Positions 20,850 to 29,909 of a stretch of DNA of 64,000 bases are shown piece by piece. Source of the DNA: Kangiella spongicola (GTDB lineage Bacteria; Pseudomonadota; Gammaproteobacteria; Enterobacterales; Kangiellaceae); assembly GCF_003194565.2 (NCBI RefSeq), contig NZ_QICH01000003.1, positions 310,001-374,000 of the forward strand, read 5' to 3'. The position numbers were made by a program, and so were the translations under genes. Within the stretch, counting starts at the first letter, position 1, and every line of letters begins with the position of its first letter. Below the pieces are notes generated by a model. That model saw only the letters and a program-made list of their open reading frames with translations. It ran no database searches and had not been told where the DNA came from.

Positions 20850-21599
20850 ATGACGTTTATCAAAATAAACAACTCGCGTTATAAAGACCAACTGATTAAA
20901 GAAGCAGAAGGGCTTGAATTACTTAGAGAAACGATTGAGTCTAATGATATTAATCTACGAGTGCCGAGGGTTTTAAGCGTTGATGATAAAAGATTAGAGC
21001 TTGAGGCTATTGATTCGGCAAGCCCTAGCGATAAGCAAATGGCGCAACTTGGTAAAGAGTTAGCCAAGTTACACAGCATTAAGCATGAGCGATATGGCTT
21101 TGAAACCAATAACTTTATTGGCCTTAACCCTCAACTAAACGGATACAGCACCAACTGGGGGGCGTTCTTTTACGAGAAACGGCTTAACTATCAGGTTAAT
21201 ATGATAGATTCTACCCAAGTACGAGAGTATTTCCAAACGATCCTAAGCGAGCAAAAAGACGTTTTAATCAACTGCTTAAATCAGCACTGCGAATATCCAA
21301 GCCTTGTCCATGGCGACTTATGGTCTGGGAACGTTATGTTTGATAAGCAGGACGTTTGGTTGATAGATCCTGCGGTTTATTTTGCTGATAGAGAGGTTGA
21401 TTTAGCGATGACAGAAATGTTCGGTGGCTTTAACCATCATTTTTACGATGCTTATGATGAGGCGCTACCTCGCAGTAGAGAATACGACTTTAAAAAGGTG
21501 ATTTATAATCTCTATCACTATTTAAATCACTACAACTTGTTTGGAGAAGGTTATTTATCTGCTTGTCAGCGGGTGCTGAAGTTTATAAAGCAATTATAA
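20850..21599 (+). CDS. Fructosamine kinase / ketosamine-3-kinase family protein
   Basis: A 249-residue small-molecule kinase of the aminoglycoside phosphotransferase fold, fructosamine-kinase family. The catalytic loop is SLVHGDLWSGNVMF (about 149-162) with the metal site LIDPAVYFADREVDLAM. The N-terminal lobe is shorter than in full-length FN3K-like proteins (about 290 residues): the ATP Lys region begins almost at residue 1 (INNSRYKDQLIKEAEGL), so either the family core is reduced here or translation starts upstream. No better in-frame start is visible because the macrodomain gene ends close by. The family deglycates fructosamine-modified proteins or sugars. Confidence 0.85.
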   Translation: MTFIKINNSRYKDQLIKEAEGLELLRETIESNDINLRVPRVLSVDDKRLELEAIDSASPSDKQMAQLGKELAKLHSIKHERYGFETNNFIGLNPQLNGYSTNWGAFFYEKRLNYQVNMIDSTQVREYFQTILSEQKDVLINCLNQHCEYPSLVHGDLWSGNVMFDKQDVWLIDPAVYFADREVDLAMTEMFGGFNHHFYDAYDEALPRSREYDFKKVIYNLYHYLNHYNLFGEGYLSACQRVLKFIKQL

Positions 21600-21792
21600 G
21601 CTCCAGCTATCTTTACTAAAAGTTGACGTTAACGTGGTAAAGCTCTAGTTATTAGACATATACCGTTTAAATAGTGTAGAGTTTGAGAATGTGCATTATT
21701 TTTTTGCTAAAAGGTAATTAGCAAGACGGTAAGTAGCACTTAATTTATTGATAAATATTCATTCATAATGGAACATTGAAGGGGTATCAAAT

Positions 21793-22023
21793 ATGTCTGA
21801 ACAATGGTTAACAAGTTTAATAACGGACACGCCTCAAGAGGGTTATGAGCTCGCAATCAAACTATCAAGAATGGGCGTGAAATATACTCAACCTTCTGAT
21901 GAGATTAGAGCGAAATTGAGACCTGAATATGGCGAAGATGCTAATGGTTTGATTGCATCATCCCAAGTGATAGCAATAAACTTCCAGACTGTATCGGCAG
22001 CTAATAATTATTGGAAAGATTAA
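21793..22023 (+). CDS. Small protein of unknown function (76 residues)
   Basis: I do not recognise this protein. It has a credible start (AAGGGGT ten bases before ATG), 76 residues, balanced charge, no signal peptide, no membrane segment and no cysteine. The sequence EGYELAIKLSRMGVKY followed by SDEIRAKLRPEYG suggests two helices. It stands alone, about 190 bp after the kinase gene, and is convergent with yceF, separated from it by a hairpin. Confidence 0.6.
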   Translation: MSEQWLTSLITDTPQEGYELAIKLSRMGVKYTQPSDEIRAKLRPEYGEDANGLIASSQVIAINFQTVSAANNYWKD

Positions 22024-22035
22024 AGAGATAAATTT

Positions 22036-22060
22036 CCCCAAGTTCAGTCTACGCTTGGGG
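22036..22060. terminator. Hairpin between the 76-residue gene and yceF
   Basis: A perfect 7-bp stem (CCCCAAG/CTTGGGG) with an 11-nt loop lies between two convergent genes. The following sequence is not a clean T-run on either strand (AAATTT on the minus strand), so it is a weak or Rho-assisted terminator at best. Confidence 0.45.
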
Positions 22061-22069
22061 CTTATCAGT

Positions 22070-22657
22070 TTATAGAAAGTTCACTTCAAGCTTTCTCAAG
22101 CTTTCAGCCAAGGTTATTAAGGGCAACCCAATTAGAGCGGTAGGGTCTTTTGACGCTAAAGATTCAAACAATGCGATGCCAAGACCTTCTGCTTTAAAGG
22201 AGCCTGCGCAGTCAAGCGGTTGCTCTCTGTCCACATAACGTTCAATTTCTTCGGTAGTTAGCTCTCTAAACTTCACTTCTGTAATCACCACGCTTAGGTC
22301 TTGGCCTTCTTTGCCTGATTCTAAAACACAAAGAGAGGTGTAGAAGATTACGGTTTTGCCACTAGAGGCATGTAATTGTTCTATGGCTTTTTCTCTGGTG
22401 TGTGGCTTGCCAATAATTTTGCCTTCGAGTACACAAACTTGATCTGAGCCGATAACAACACTTTGCGGATGGTTCAGCGACACTGTTAATGCTTTTTGCT
22501 CAGCTAAGCGAGCCACGTGCTCAACAGGCTCTTCATCGGGAAAGGGTGTTTCGTCAATATCAGGCGACTCGGTTTTAAACTCGGTTAGAATACGACTCAG
22601 TAGCTCTTTCCGATAAGGGGAAGAGGAGGCGAGTACGATGTTGTTTGTTTTCGTCAT
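22070..22657 (-). CDS. yceF: Maf-family nucleotide pyrophosphatase (YceF type)
   Basis: A 195-residue Maf protein. It begins with the family motif LASSSPYRKELL, carries DIDETPFPDEEP, and has IGSDQVCVLEGKIIGKP, the SDQ form that separates the YceF (m7GTP pyrophosphatase) subgroup from the YhdE (dTTP/UTP) subgroup, which has a TDT-like motif. Its position, divergent from yceD-rpmF-plsX, is the same as in E. coli and Pseudomonas. It probably hydrolyses modified NTPs and keeps them out of nucleic acids. Confidence 0.92.
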   Translation of the reverse strand: MTKTNNIVLASSSPYRKELLSRILTEFKTESPDIDETPFPDEEPVEHVARLAEQKALTVSLNHPQSVVIGSDQVCVLEGKIIGKPHTREKAIEQLHASSGKTVIFYTSLCVLESGKEGQDLSVVITEVKFRELTTEEIERYVDREQPLDCAGSFKAEGLGIALFESLASKDPTALIGLPLITLAESLRKLEVNFL

Positions 22658-22881
22658 AAGCTTTATCTTTTTTAAGGCGCTGAATCCAAATATAAACGAC
22701 CGATGATAACTTCTACGGCATAGCTGAATTAGGATAATAATTTAAGTGAAACTGAAAGGTTTTATGTGGTAAAATCAGCTCCAATTACAAGCAGTTAACC
22801 CACATTTTGTGTGAATTTGCTAAGAAATCAACCAAATAATCGATTATTCGGCAAATAAACACTAAAAGTTGTGGGATTACT

Positions 22882-22910
22882 TTGACTAAAACCCTTTATA
22901 TCTGTATTAT
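22882..22910 (+). promoter_or_regulatory. Strong sigma-70-type promoter of yceD-rpmF, nine bases before ATG
   Basis: -35 TTGACT (22882-22887), a 17-bp spacer and -10 TATTAT (22905-22910). The yceD ATG is at 22920, so initiation six to eight bases after the -10 gives a leader of only about 1-3 nt. The bases before the ATG (TGCGCGCCT) hold no Shine-Dalgarno, so the transcript looks leaderless. Confidence 0.75.
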
Positions 22911-22919
22911 TGCGCGCCT

Positions 22920-23444
22920 ATGTCAAGTCGCAGATTACCGGCGTCTGTTGATCCCTACAAGTTTGCGGATCAAGAGAAAGAAATAAACGCCACACTCGAT
23001 CTGGAATACTTGAGCAGGTTTCGTCAGGAATTAGCTTCCGATAAAGGCGAAATTGCTTGTAGTATTAAAGGAGCTAGAGTTGAAGATACTCGTGTCACTT
23101 TACTTGAGCTAAGTCTCAAGGGGGAAGTCGAATTGATTTGTCAGGGCTGTTTAGAGCCTTTCCCATATCAAGTCGAACACGAAGTTATCATCTATCCAGT
23201 TTACTCGGAAGAGCGGATGGAAACAGTACCTGATGACGGTGACCCAGTTTTAGTCGATGACGACGGTTTAGATTTAAAGTCTGTTGTCGAAGATGAGTTA
23301 ATTTTATCGTTGCCTCCTGTAGCGTTATACGGCGAGTGCAAAGACATGGATGCTTTCGAAATTGGAGAGCTTCCGCAAGAAAGTATTGAAGAGGCGGAAA
23401 AAGACAATCCTTTTAATGCCTTAAAAGATTTAAAGTTTGATTAA
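22920..23444 (+). CDS. yceD: YceD (DUF177), 23S rRNA accumulation protein
   Basis: A 174-residue DUF177 protein. E. coli YceD has nearly the same length and is needed for normal 23S rRNA accumulation. The start ([16 protein letters not shown]) lines up with the E. coli N-terminus (MQKVKLPLTLDPVRTA), so ATG 22920 is right even though it lacks a ribosome-binding site. The conserved CQGCLEPF and [11 protein letters not shown] motifs are present. It is followed 14 bp later by rpmF, the universal arrangement. Confidence 0.93.
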   Translation: MSSRRLPASVDPYKFADQEKEINATLDLEYLSRFRQELASDKGEIACSIKGARVEDTRVTLLELSLKGEVELICQGCLEPFPYQVEHEVIIYPVYSEERMETVPDDGDPVLVDDDGLDLKSVVEDELILSLPPVALYGECKDMDAFEIGELPQESIEEAEKDNPFNALKDLKFD

Positions 23445-23458
23445 GCAGGAGATTTAAA

Positions 23459-23623
23459 ATGGCTGTACAGAAGAATCGCAAGACTCGCTCAACGCGTGGT
23501 ATGCGTCGCTCGCACGACTCTTTGACTGCACCTACGTTGTCAGTAGAGAACGAAACAGGTGAAATCCATCGTCGTCACCACGTGACTAAAGATGGTTACT
23601 ACAAAGGTCGTAAAGTAGTTTAA
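23459..23623 (+). CDS. rpmF: 50S ribosomal protein L32
   Basis: A 54-residue ribosomal protein, recognised from its start [20 protein letters not shown] and its end YYKGRKVV. It is the cysteine-free form of L32, usual for gammaproteobacteria, so it does not bind zinc. A good AGGAG site lies seven bases before the ATG. It sits between yceD and plsX as in most bacteria. Confidence 0.98.
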   Translation: MAVQKNRKTRSTRGMRRSHDSLTAPTLSVENETGEIHRRHHVTKDGYYKGRKVV

Positions 23624-23668
23624 TAGTTTTCTATTAAATTTACTGGTTTTTGAACAAGCGGATCTTCC

Positions 23669-24703
23669 GTGACAAAAACATTAGCGATTGATTGCATGGG
23701 GGGCGATTACGGCCCCTCTGTTATTATTCCAGCAGCAATTTCTGCGCTGCAACAACATCCCGATCTCAAAATATATCTTGTTGGCCCCCAACAAGAGCTT
23801 CAGCAACACCTAAAAAAATCCCCAGACTTTGGTAATAGACTCTATATTCAGAACGCATCTGAAGTCATTGGTATGTCAGAAAAGCCTTCATCAGCTTTAC
23901 GTCGTAAGCCAGATTCATCGATGCGTAAAAGCTTAGAGCTCGTTCGCGATGGTCATGCAGATGCCTGTGTCAGTTCGGGCAATACCGGCGCTTTAATGGC
24001 TTTAGCGACTGTTTTGCTCGGTACTTTACCTGGTATAGAGCGTCCAGCCATCACTGCGGAGCTACCAAATCGCAAAGGCACAGTAACCAATATGCTTGAT
24101 TTAGGCGCCAATATTGACGCCAGCGCCGAGCAGTTGACCAGTTTTGCTATAATGGGACATGTTTTCAGTCAATTAGCTGATGATGTAGAGCACCCAAGGG
24201 TAGCTTTGCTGAATATAGGTGAAGAAGCGGTGAAAGGGCGCGACAGTATAAAATTAGCGAGCGATATTCTCTCTAATCAAAGTCAAATTGATTATGTGGG
24301 TTACATCGAAGCTAATCAAATATATGATGGTAATGTTGATGTTATCGTGTGTGATGGTTTTACTGGCAACAATGTTCTCAAGGCCTGCGAAGGCATTACC
24401 CGATTCTTGTATGATCAATTAAAGACTGAGTTCACCAGTAATTGGTGGAGTAAAGCAGTCTCAGCCATGGTTTGGCCAATTCTTAGGCGTTTTCAGCGAC
24501 GCATCAACCCCGACCAGTATAATGGCGCAAGTCTGTTAGGATTACGGGAAATTGTCATCAAAAGCCACGGTTCTGCTGATAGTAAAGCGACTTTGTTCGC
24601 AATTAACAAGGCTATCACAGAAATCGAAAGACAAGTGCCACAGGCTATCCAAGACCAAGTGGCTCAGCTATTATTGAATACTGATAATGAAGATGAAGAG
24701 TAA
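23669..24703 (+). CDS. plsX: Phosphate acyltransferase PlsX
   Basis: A 344-residue peripheral membrane enzyme that makes acyl-phosphate from acyl-ACP, the first step feeding PlsY in phospholipid synthesis. The start is GTG. The N-terminus TKTLAIDCMGGDYGP is the family signature, and VSSGNTGALMA plus VCDGFTGNNVLK are also conserved. It lies directly upstream of fabH in the usual lipid cluster. Confidence 0.97.
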   Translation: MTKTLAIDCMGGDYGPSVIIPAAISALQQHPDLKIYLVGPQQELQQHLKKSPDFGNRLYIQNASEVIGMSEKPSSALRRKPDSSMRKSLELVRDGHADACVSSGNTGALMALATVLLGTLPGIERPAITAELPNRKGTVTNMLDLGANIDASAEQLTSFAIMGHVFSQLADDVEHPRVALLNIGEEAVKGRDSIKLASDILSNQSQIDYVGYIEANQIYDGNVDVIVCDGFTGNNVLKACEGITRFLYDQLKTEFTSNWWSKAVSAMVWPILRRFQRRINPDQYNGASLLGLREIVIKSHGSADSKATLFAINKAITEIERQVPQAIQDQVAQLLLNTDNEDEE

Positions 24704-24750
24704 GACTCTGATTTGAAGATTAAAGAGTCGATTAATTAAAGGTAGTTAGT

Positions 24751-25713
24751 GTGAAACATTCTCGAATTTTAGGCATGGGAAGTTATTTACCAGAGAAGGT
24801 GTTAACCAACGCCGATTTAGAAAAAATTGTAGAAACTACAGATCAGTGGATTACTGAACGTACAGGTATTAAAACCCGCCACATTGCGGCTGATGATCAA
24901 TCAGCATCTCACCTTGGTGTCGAGGCAGCAAAAAAAGCGATTGCTGATGCGGGTATTGAGGCTAAAGATATCGACATGATCGTTGTCGGTACAGCAACTC
25001 CAGACAAAATGTTCCCTAGTTCAGCTTGTTATATCGGGCATGAGCTGGGTATTGGTGGCGTCCCTGCGTTTGATATCACCACAGCATGCCCAGGCTTTGT
25101 TTATGGCTTGAGTATTGCCGATCAATTTATTAAAACTGGTCACCGCAAAAACGTACTAGTGGTAGGCACAGAAGTTCTTTCGCGCCTTGTAAACTGGGAA
25201 GATCGCACAACCTGCGTTATTTTTGGTGATGGTGCCGGTGCCGCTGTAGTAACCAGCTCAGATGAGCCAGGTATTCTATCGACCCATATTCACGCCGACG
25301 GCGGTTATGGTGACTTATTGTATTGTAATAACGGTTTACGTGATCAGTTAGGTGATTTCCCTGAGCCACAAATTGTTATGCGCGGTAACGAAGTGTTTAA
25401 AGTCGCGGTTAAGACCTTAAGCGGGATTGTCGATGAAACACTCGAAGCGAATAACATGACCAAAGACGATATCGACTGGTTAATCCCACACCAAGCTAAT
25501 ATCCGCATTATTCAAGCAACGGCCAAGAAGCTAGGCGCTGGCATGGATAAAGTCGTAGTAACCGTTGATAAACACGGTAATACTTCTAGTGCCTCTATCC
25601 CATTAGCCATGTGTGAAGCGATTGAAGATGGCCGTATTAAGCGCGGTGATATTTGTCTTCTTGAGAGTTTTGGGGGTGGGTTTACGTGGGGGTCCGCTCT
25701 AATAAAGTATTAA
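24751..25713 (+). CDS. fabH: 3-oxoacyl-ACP synthase III FabH
   Basis: A 320-residue KAS III that condenses acetyl-CoA with malonyl-ACP to start fatty acid synthesis. Catalytic residues are visible: Cys113 in TTACPGF, His in HQANIRI and Asn in HGNTSSAS. The start is GTG with a good AAAGGTAG site. It is followed by a terminator-like hairpin and a 260-bp gap before fabD, so the cluster is probably split into two transcripts here. Confidence 0.97.
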   Translation: MKHSRILGMGSYLPEKVLTNADLEKIVETTDQWITERTGIKTRHIAADDQSASHLGVEAAKKAIADAGIEAKDIDMIVVGTATPDKMFPSSACYIGHELGIGGVPAFDITTACPGFVYGLSIADQFIKTGHRKNVLVVGTEVLSRLVNWEDRTTCVIFGDGAGAAVVTSSDEPGILSTHIHADGGYGDLLYCNNGLRDQLGDFPEPQIVMRGNEVFKVAVKTLSGIVDETLEANNMTKDDIDWLIPHQANIRIIQATAKKLGAGMDKVVVTVDKHGNTSSASIPLAMCEAIEDGRIKRGDICLLESFGGGFTWGSALIKY

Positions 25714-25755
25714 AATTGCTGCAGCGTTGCTGAGAGCTGCGTTATACAGATTTCC

Positions 25756-25795
25756 AAAAATGCTCATTTAGTTCACTAAACTGCGCTTTTTTTAA
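25756..25795 (+). terminator. Candidate terminator after fabH
   Basis: An imperfect hairpin with a 6-bp core (TTTAGT/ACTAAA), outer GC pairs, a preceding A-run and a trailing run of seven T. It lies about 45 bp after the fabH stop. Confidence 0.6.
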
Positions 25796-25870
25796 ATGTG
25801 AAAGCCTTGTCTCAGCTAGCTCGCTAATTTTAAGGTCTGAAGGATACTCCTAAAAAACAGGATAAACGTC

Positions 25871-25893
25871 ATCCCACGGCTCGACCGCGGGAT
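25871..25893. repeat. REP-like palindrome between fabH and fabD
   Basis: The sequence pairs ATCCC-A-CGG with CCG-C-GGGAT around a CTCGA loop. It is flanked by GTC on the left and CTAGA on the right, a form like the short GC-rich palindromes dispersed between genes in many proteobacteria. Its G+C content stands out from the AT-rich surroundings. I see only this copy in the window. Confidence 0.55.
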
Positions 25894-25974
25894 CTAGAGT
25901 GTTTAAAATGTACTTTAATTAATTATCTTAACTAACTGATATAAAACAAAATAGATATTAAGTTGAGCAGAGTT

Positions 25975-26901
25975 ATGAGTAAAACAGCATTTATATTTCC
26001 GGGGCAAGGTTCGCAGGCATTGGGTATGTTATCGGATGTTGCGGCTGCAAGTCCTTTGGTAGAGCAAACCTTTGCTGAGGCAAGCGAAGGTTTAGGGTAT
26101 GACTTGTGGGATCTGGTTCAAAATGATGAGGAAAAGTTGAATCAGACTCAACACACACAGCCTGCACTGTTGACGGCAAGTATTGCACTATGGCGTTTAT
26201 GGTTGGAAAAGGGCGGCGATAAACCATCCTTCCTAGCTGGTCATAGCTTGGGTGAATACAGCGCTTTAGTGGCTGCTGGAGTTCTATCGCTGAAAGATGC
26301 GGCTGTGTTAGTACAAGCTCGAGGCGAATTCATGCAGGCAGCAGTACCAGCGGGTACTGGTAAAATGGCCGCCATCATCGGGTTAGACGATGATAAAGTT
26401 CGTCAAGCCTGCGCAGATAGTGCCAGTGATGAAGTTGTAGAAGCCGTGAATTATAACTCACCAGGTCAAGTAGTTATCGCAGGCAGCGCTGCGGCTGTTG
26501 AGCGTGCGATGGAAGCTTGTAAAGAAGCCGGTGCTAAACGAGCCTTGCCACTTCCAGTTAGCGTTCCTTCACACTGTGCTTTGATGAAGCCTGCGGCTGA
26601 AAAACTAGCTGAAAAGCTCGAGTCTATTACTTTTAACACTCCAGAGATCCCAGTGATTAACAATGTGGATGTGTCAGCGGAAGCAACTGCGGACGCCATC
26701 AAAGACGCGCTTATTCGACAGCTTTATAACCCTGTGCGTTGGACTGAAACGGTAGAGCATTTAAAAGCAGAGGGTGTTGAAACTTTGTACGAATGTGGCC
26801 CAGGCAATGTTCTTTGTGGCCTAGCTAAACGTATCGATCGTAGCTTAACTGGCAAGCCTCTTGGAACATTAGATAAATTCGAAGCTGCCCTCGAAGGCTA
26901 A
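25975..26901 (+). CDS. fabD: Malonyl-CoA:ACP transacylase FabD
   Basis: A 308-residue transacylase that loads malonyl groups onto ACP. The nucleophile is Ser91 in AGHSLGEYSAL, with His in SVPSHCALM and the typical N-terminus FIFPGQGSQ. ATG 25975 is preferred over an in-frame TTG four codons upstream because it begins with the conserved MSKTAFIFPG. It has lost tight spacing to fabH but remains in the standard gene order. Confidence 0.97.
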   Translation: MSKTAFIFPGQGSQALGMLSDVAAASPLVEQTFAEASEGLGYDLWDLVQNDEEKLNQTQHTQPALLTASIALWRLWLEKGGDKPSFLAGHSLGEYSALVAAGVLSLKDAAVLVQARGEFMQAAVPAGTGKMAAIIGLDDDKVRQACADSASDEVVEAVNYNSPGQVVIAGSAAAVERAMEACKEAGAKRALPLPVSVPSHCALMKPAAEKLAEKLESITFNTPEIPVINNVDVSAEATADAIKDALIRQLYNPVRWTETVEHLKAEGVETLYECGPGNVLCGLAKRIDRSLTGKPLGTLDKFEAALEG

Positions 26902-26950
26902 ACAAAGTTAATGTAAAAATAACGAAGATTGTAGGTAGGTATATAAAAAT

Positions 26951-27697
26951 ATGAGTATTGAAGGAAAAATTGCACTAGTAACAGGTGCTAGTCGTGGCAT
27001 CGGTCAAGCGATTGCTCACAATTTGTCCCAGTCTGGTGCTGTGGTATACGGTACAGCTACTTCTGAGTCTGGTGCTGAACGCATCACAGAAAACTTCAAA
27101 GCTGCAGGCTTAAACGGTAAAGGCTTATGCCTTAACGTTACTGATGCCGACAGCGTTAAATCAGTGCTGGATGGTATTAAAGACGAGCAGGGCAGAACTC
27201 CTGATATCTTGGTCAATAATGCCGGCATCACACGTGATAATCTTCTAATGCGCATGAAAGATGACGAATGGGATAGCATTCTAGAAACGAATCTAACCTC
27301 TATTTTCCGTCTTTCAAAGGCATGTTTACGCGGCATGATGAAAGCTAAATGGGGACGTATCGTCACTATTGGCTCAGTGGTTGGCACTATGGGTAACGCT
27401 GGTCAAGCTAATTACTCGGCAGCTAAAGCTGGCTTAATCGGCTTCTCTAAGTCGCTTGCTCGCGAAGTTGGTTCGCGCGGCATTACCGTTAACGTTGTCG
27501 CACCAGGCTTTATCGACACAGATATGACGAAAGCTCTCAATGATGATCAGCGCCAGGCAATGTTTGATCAAATCCCAATGGCACGCTTAGGTCAGCCAGA
27601 AGAAATCGCCAATGCGGTTGGTTTTTTGGCGTCTGAGCAAGCGGGTTATATTACGGGTGAAACGATTAACGTCAATGGCGGGATGCACATGATCTAA
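26951..27697 (+). CDS. fabG: 3-oxoacyl-ACP reductase FabG
   Basis: A 248-residue SDR enzyme that reduces 3-oxoacyl-ACP with NADPH. The cofactor loop TGASRGIG (11-18), the NNAG motif (89-92) and the catalytic residues Ser142, Tyr155 and Lys159 (YSAAK) are all present. The end TINVNGGMHM is characteristic of FabG. It is followed by a 454-bp gap and acpP. Confidence 0.97.
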   Translation: MSIEGKIALVTGASRGIGQAIAHNLSQSGAVVYGTATSESGAERITENFKAAGLNGKGLCLNVTDADSVKSVLDGIKDEQGRTPDILVNNAGITRDNLLMRMKDDEWDSILETNLTSIFRLSKACLRGMMKAKWGRIVTIGSVVGTMGNAGQANYSAAKAGLIGFSKSLAREVGSRGITVNVVAPGFIDTDMTKALNDDQRQAMFDQIPMARLGQPEEIANAVGFLASEQAGYITGETINVNGGMHMI

Positions 27698-28151
27698 AGC
27701 GACTATTTTGCTCGCTGACTTTGTTACGCTGATTAAATTTTATCAGTCATGGATTAACCATCCACTCCTGAACAATGTAATCAGCAAGCCTTGCCAGCAA
27801 ACAAAATCTTCGGCTTTAGAACTTCGTGTTAAGTAAGTTTAAAGAGATCATTTTGAGGATTGCTTTTATTGTAAAGCACTAAAAAAACAATGTCTCTAAA
27901 TTGTGATTAATGCTATTTACGTCATTTGATTTGTTAAGTTTTAATCATAACCGTCAGTTTTTTTAAGTAAATATTTTGTGACGAGTAGGTAATATTTGTT
28001 ATTATCTGCTTTAGATTTTTAGCTTGAAGTTGTATAAGGTGTGTGGTCTGACCTTTTTAGAAAAAAGTAATTTGCACTTGCAACTTTGGTTCAGTTAACT
28101 AAACTACCCACGCAGTGTAATACTGTGGAAATTAACGAGGAATTTATACAG
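27698..28151. other. Intergenic region fabG-acpP
   Basis: This spacer of 454 bp holds no credible gene. It is AT-rich and contains a small hairpin (CTGAT/ATCAG near 27730-27750) and the acpP promoter near 27976-28005. From the promoter the acpP leader would be about 140 nt, long for such a highly expressed gene. No strong T-tailed terminator for fabG is obvious. Confidence 0.6.
27976..28005 (+). promoter_or_regulatory. Candidate acpP promoter
   Basis: -35 TTGTGA (27976-27981), an 18-bp spacer and -10 TATTAT (28000-28005). It is the best promoter match in the fabG-acpP gap. Confidence 0.5.
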
Positions 28152-28391
28152 ATGAGTACTATCGAAGAACGCGTAAAAGGTATCGTTGTTGAACAACTAG
28201 GTGTTAAAGAAGACGAAGTAACTGCTGAAGCTTCTTTTGTTGACGATCTAGGTGCTGATTCATTGGATACAGTTGAGCTAGTTATGGCTCTTGAAGAAGA
28301 GTTTGACACTGAAATCCCAGACGAAGAAGCTGAAAAGATCAACACTGTTCAAGCAGCTATTGATTACATCAAGGCTAATGTTGACGCGTAA
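28152..28391 (+). CDS. acpP: Acyl carrier protein
   Basis: A 79-residue acidic ACP. Ser37 in [10 protein letters not shown] is the 4'-phosphopantetheine site. An in-frame start 66 bp upstream would add an unrelated basic extension; ATG 28152, with CGAGGAA upstream and the standard N-terminus [12 protein letters not shown], is the true start. It is bounded by its own promoter and a strong terminator, as expected for an abundant protein. Confidence 0.98.
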   Translation: MSTIEERVKGIVVEQLGVKEDEVTAEASFVDDLGADSLDTVELVMALEEEFDTEIPDEEAEKINTVQAAIDYIKANVDA

Positions 28392-28454
28392 GCCAACTCG
28401 TCTGTAATCATTTCGAAAGCTATATACATCTTTTTGTAATAGTAGACGAATATA

Positions 28455-28491
28455 ATGGGTAAAATACTTATGTGTTTTGCCCATTTTTTTT
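28455..28491 (+). terminator. Intrinsic terminator after acpP
   Basis: A 10-bp stem with one G-U pair (ATGGGTAAAA/TTTTGCCCAT), a 10-nt loop and a run of eight T. It lies 64 bp after the acpP stop. Confidence 0.88.
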
Positions 28492-28611
28492 ATAGATAGT
28501 AAAGATCGTTATCCGAGCTGGATTTTATCCTATATGACACTAAAGAGTTCACAGCGTCATCTATACCCCAGCTTTATAATGACAGATTAAACATAGAACG
28601 AGAGGTGTTCC

Positions 28612-29850
28612 TTGAGTAAGCGTAGAGTTGTAGTAACTGGCCTAGGGATGTTGAGCCCATTGGGTAATAATATTCAAGATTCTTGGGAAGGTATTCTAGC
28701 TGGTCGTAGTGGTGCAGGTCCTATTGAGGATTTTGATGTCAGCGATTTTAGCACTAAGTTTGCTTGTTCAGTAAAAAACTTTGACTCTGAGCCAGCAGTA
28801 TCAAAGCGCGACGCGCGTCGTATGGATAAGTTTATCCAATACGGTATTGTTGCTGGAGCGCAAGCTTGGGAAGACTCAGGGCTAGAAGTCACTCCTGAGA
28901 ATGAGCGTCGTATCGGTGCTTGTGTTGGTGCGGGTATTGGTGGTCTTGAAACTATCGAGAAAAACACGCTTCTATGGAACAAATCTGGACCACGTAAGAT
29001 TTCGCCATTCTTCGTTCCTGGCTCAATTATTAACATGATTTCAGGTCACTTATCGATTAATTATGGTCTTAAAGGTCCTAATATTGCGATTGTGACTGCT
29101 TGTACTACAGGTGTTCATACTATCGGTCATGCCGCTCGTATGATCGCTTACGGCGACGCTGACGCTATGCTAGCCGGCGGTGCTGAAAAAGCGAGCACAC
29201 CAACGGCACTAGGTGGCTTTGGTTCGGCTAAAGCACTTTCAACGCGTAACGACAACCCTCATGCTGCAAGTCGCCCTTGGGATAAAGATCGTGATGGCTT
29301 TGTGATGGGTGATGGTGCTGGAGTGATGATGCTTGAAGAGTATGAGCACGCTAAAGCTCGTGGCGCCAAGATTTACGCTGAATTAACAGGCTTTGGCATG
29401 AGTGCTGATGCGTATCACATGACTTCTCCGGCGCCAGGTGGCGAAGGTGCAGCCTCTGCTATGGAAAATGCTCTTAATGACGCACAGCTTAATGCTACAG
29501 ACATTCAGTACATTAACGCTCACGGTACCTCGACTCCTGCTGGCGATATTGCGGAAACCGATGCAATTAAGTCTGTGTTTGGTGACCACGCCAAAAAAGT
29601 AATGGTAAGTTCGACAAAGTCTATGACGGGTCACTTACTAGGTGCCGCTGGTGCGGTTGAGTCGATTTTCAGTGTTATGGCGCTGGTTGATCAAGTCGCG
29701 CCACCAACGGTAAACCTTGATAGCCCTGGTGAAGGTTGTGATTTAGACTATGTACCACATACAGCGCGTCAAGCTGAGTTAAAGCACGTCTTGTGTAACT
29801 CCTTTGGCTTCGGTGGTACCAACGGTTCATTACTGTTCAGCAAAGTTTAG
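28612..29850 (+). CDS. fabF: 3-oxoacyl-ACP synthase II FabF
   Basis: A 412-residue KAS II elongation enzyme. The nucleophile is Cys164 in VTACTTGVH, and the two catalytic His are in [11 protein letters not shown] and [12 protein letters not shown]. The start codon is TTG: the sequence after it ([17 protein letters not shown]) is the conserved N-terminus, AGAGGTG lies at a proper distance, and no ATG is available nearby. It has its own upstream space and a perfect terminator, so it may be a separate unit from acpP. Confidence 0.97.
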   Translation: MSKRRVVVTGLGMLSPLGNNIQDSWEGILAGRSGAGPIEDFDVSDFSTKFACSVKNFDSEPAVSKRDARRMDKFIQYGIVAGAQAWEDSGLEVTPENERRIGACVGAGIGGLETIEKNTLLWNKSGPRKISPFFVPGSIINMISGHLSINYGLKGPNIAIVTACTTGVHTIGHAARMIAYGDADAMLAGGAEKASTPTALGGFGSAKALSTRNDNPHAASRPWDKDRDGFVMGDGAGVMMLEEYEHAKARGAKIYAELTGFGMSADAYHMTSPAPGGEGAASAMENALNDAQLNATDIQYINAHGTSTPAGDIAETDAIKSVFGDHAKKVMVSSTKSMTGHLLGAAGAVESIFSVMALVDQVAPPTVNLDSPGEGCDLDYVPHTARQAELKHVLCNSFGFGGTNGSLLFSKV

Positions 29851-29881
29851 TCCTTCGCATTGATTGACAGTAAGCCCAGAT

Positions 29882-29909
29882 AAAAAAGCGACGAATGTCG
29901 CTTTTTTAT
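29882..29909 (+). terminator. Intrinsic terminator after fabF
   Basis: An 11-bp perfect stem (AAAAAAGCGAC/GTCGCTTTTTT) with a GAAT loop. The A-run also permits activity on the other strand. Confidence 0.92.

Noticed and set aside
28086-28151. N-terminal extension of acyl carrier protein
   Set aside because: The extra 22 residues are not ACP-like; ATG 28152 has the ribosome-binding site and the conserved N-terminus.
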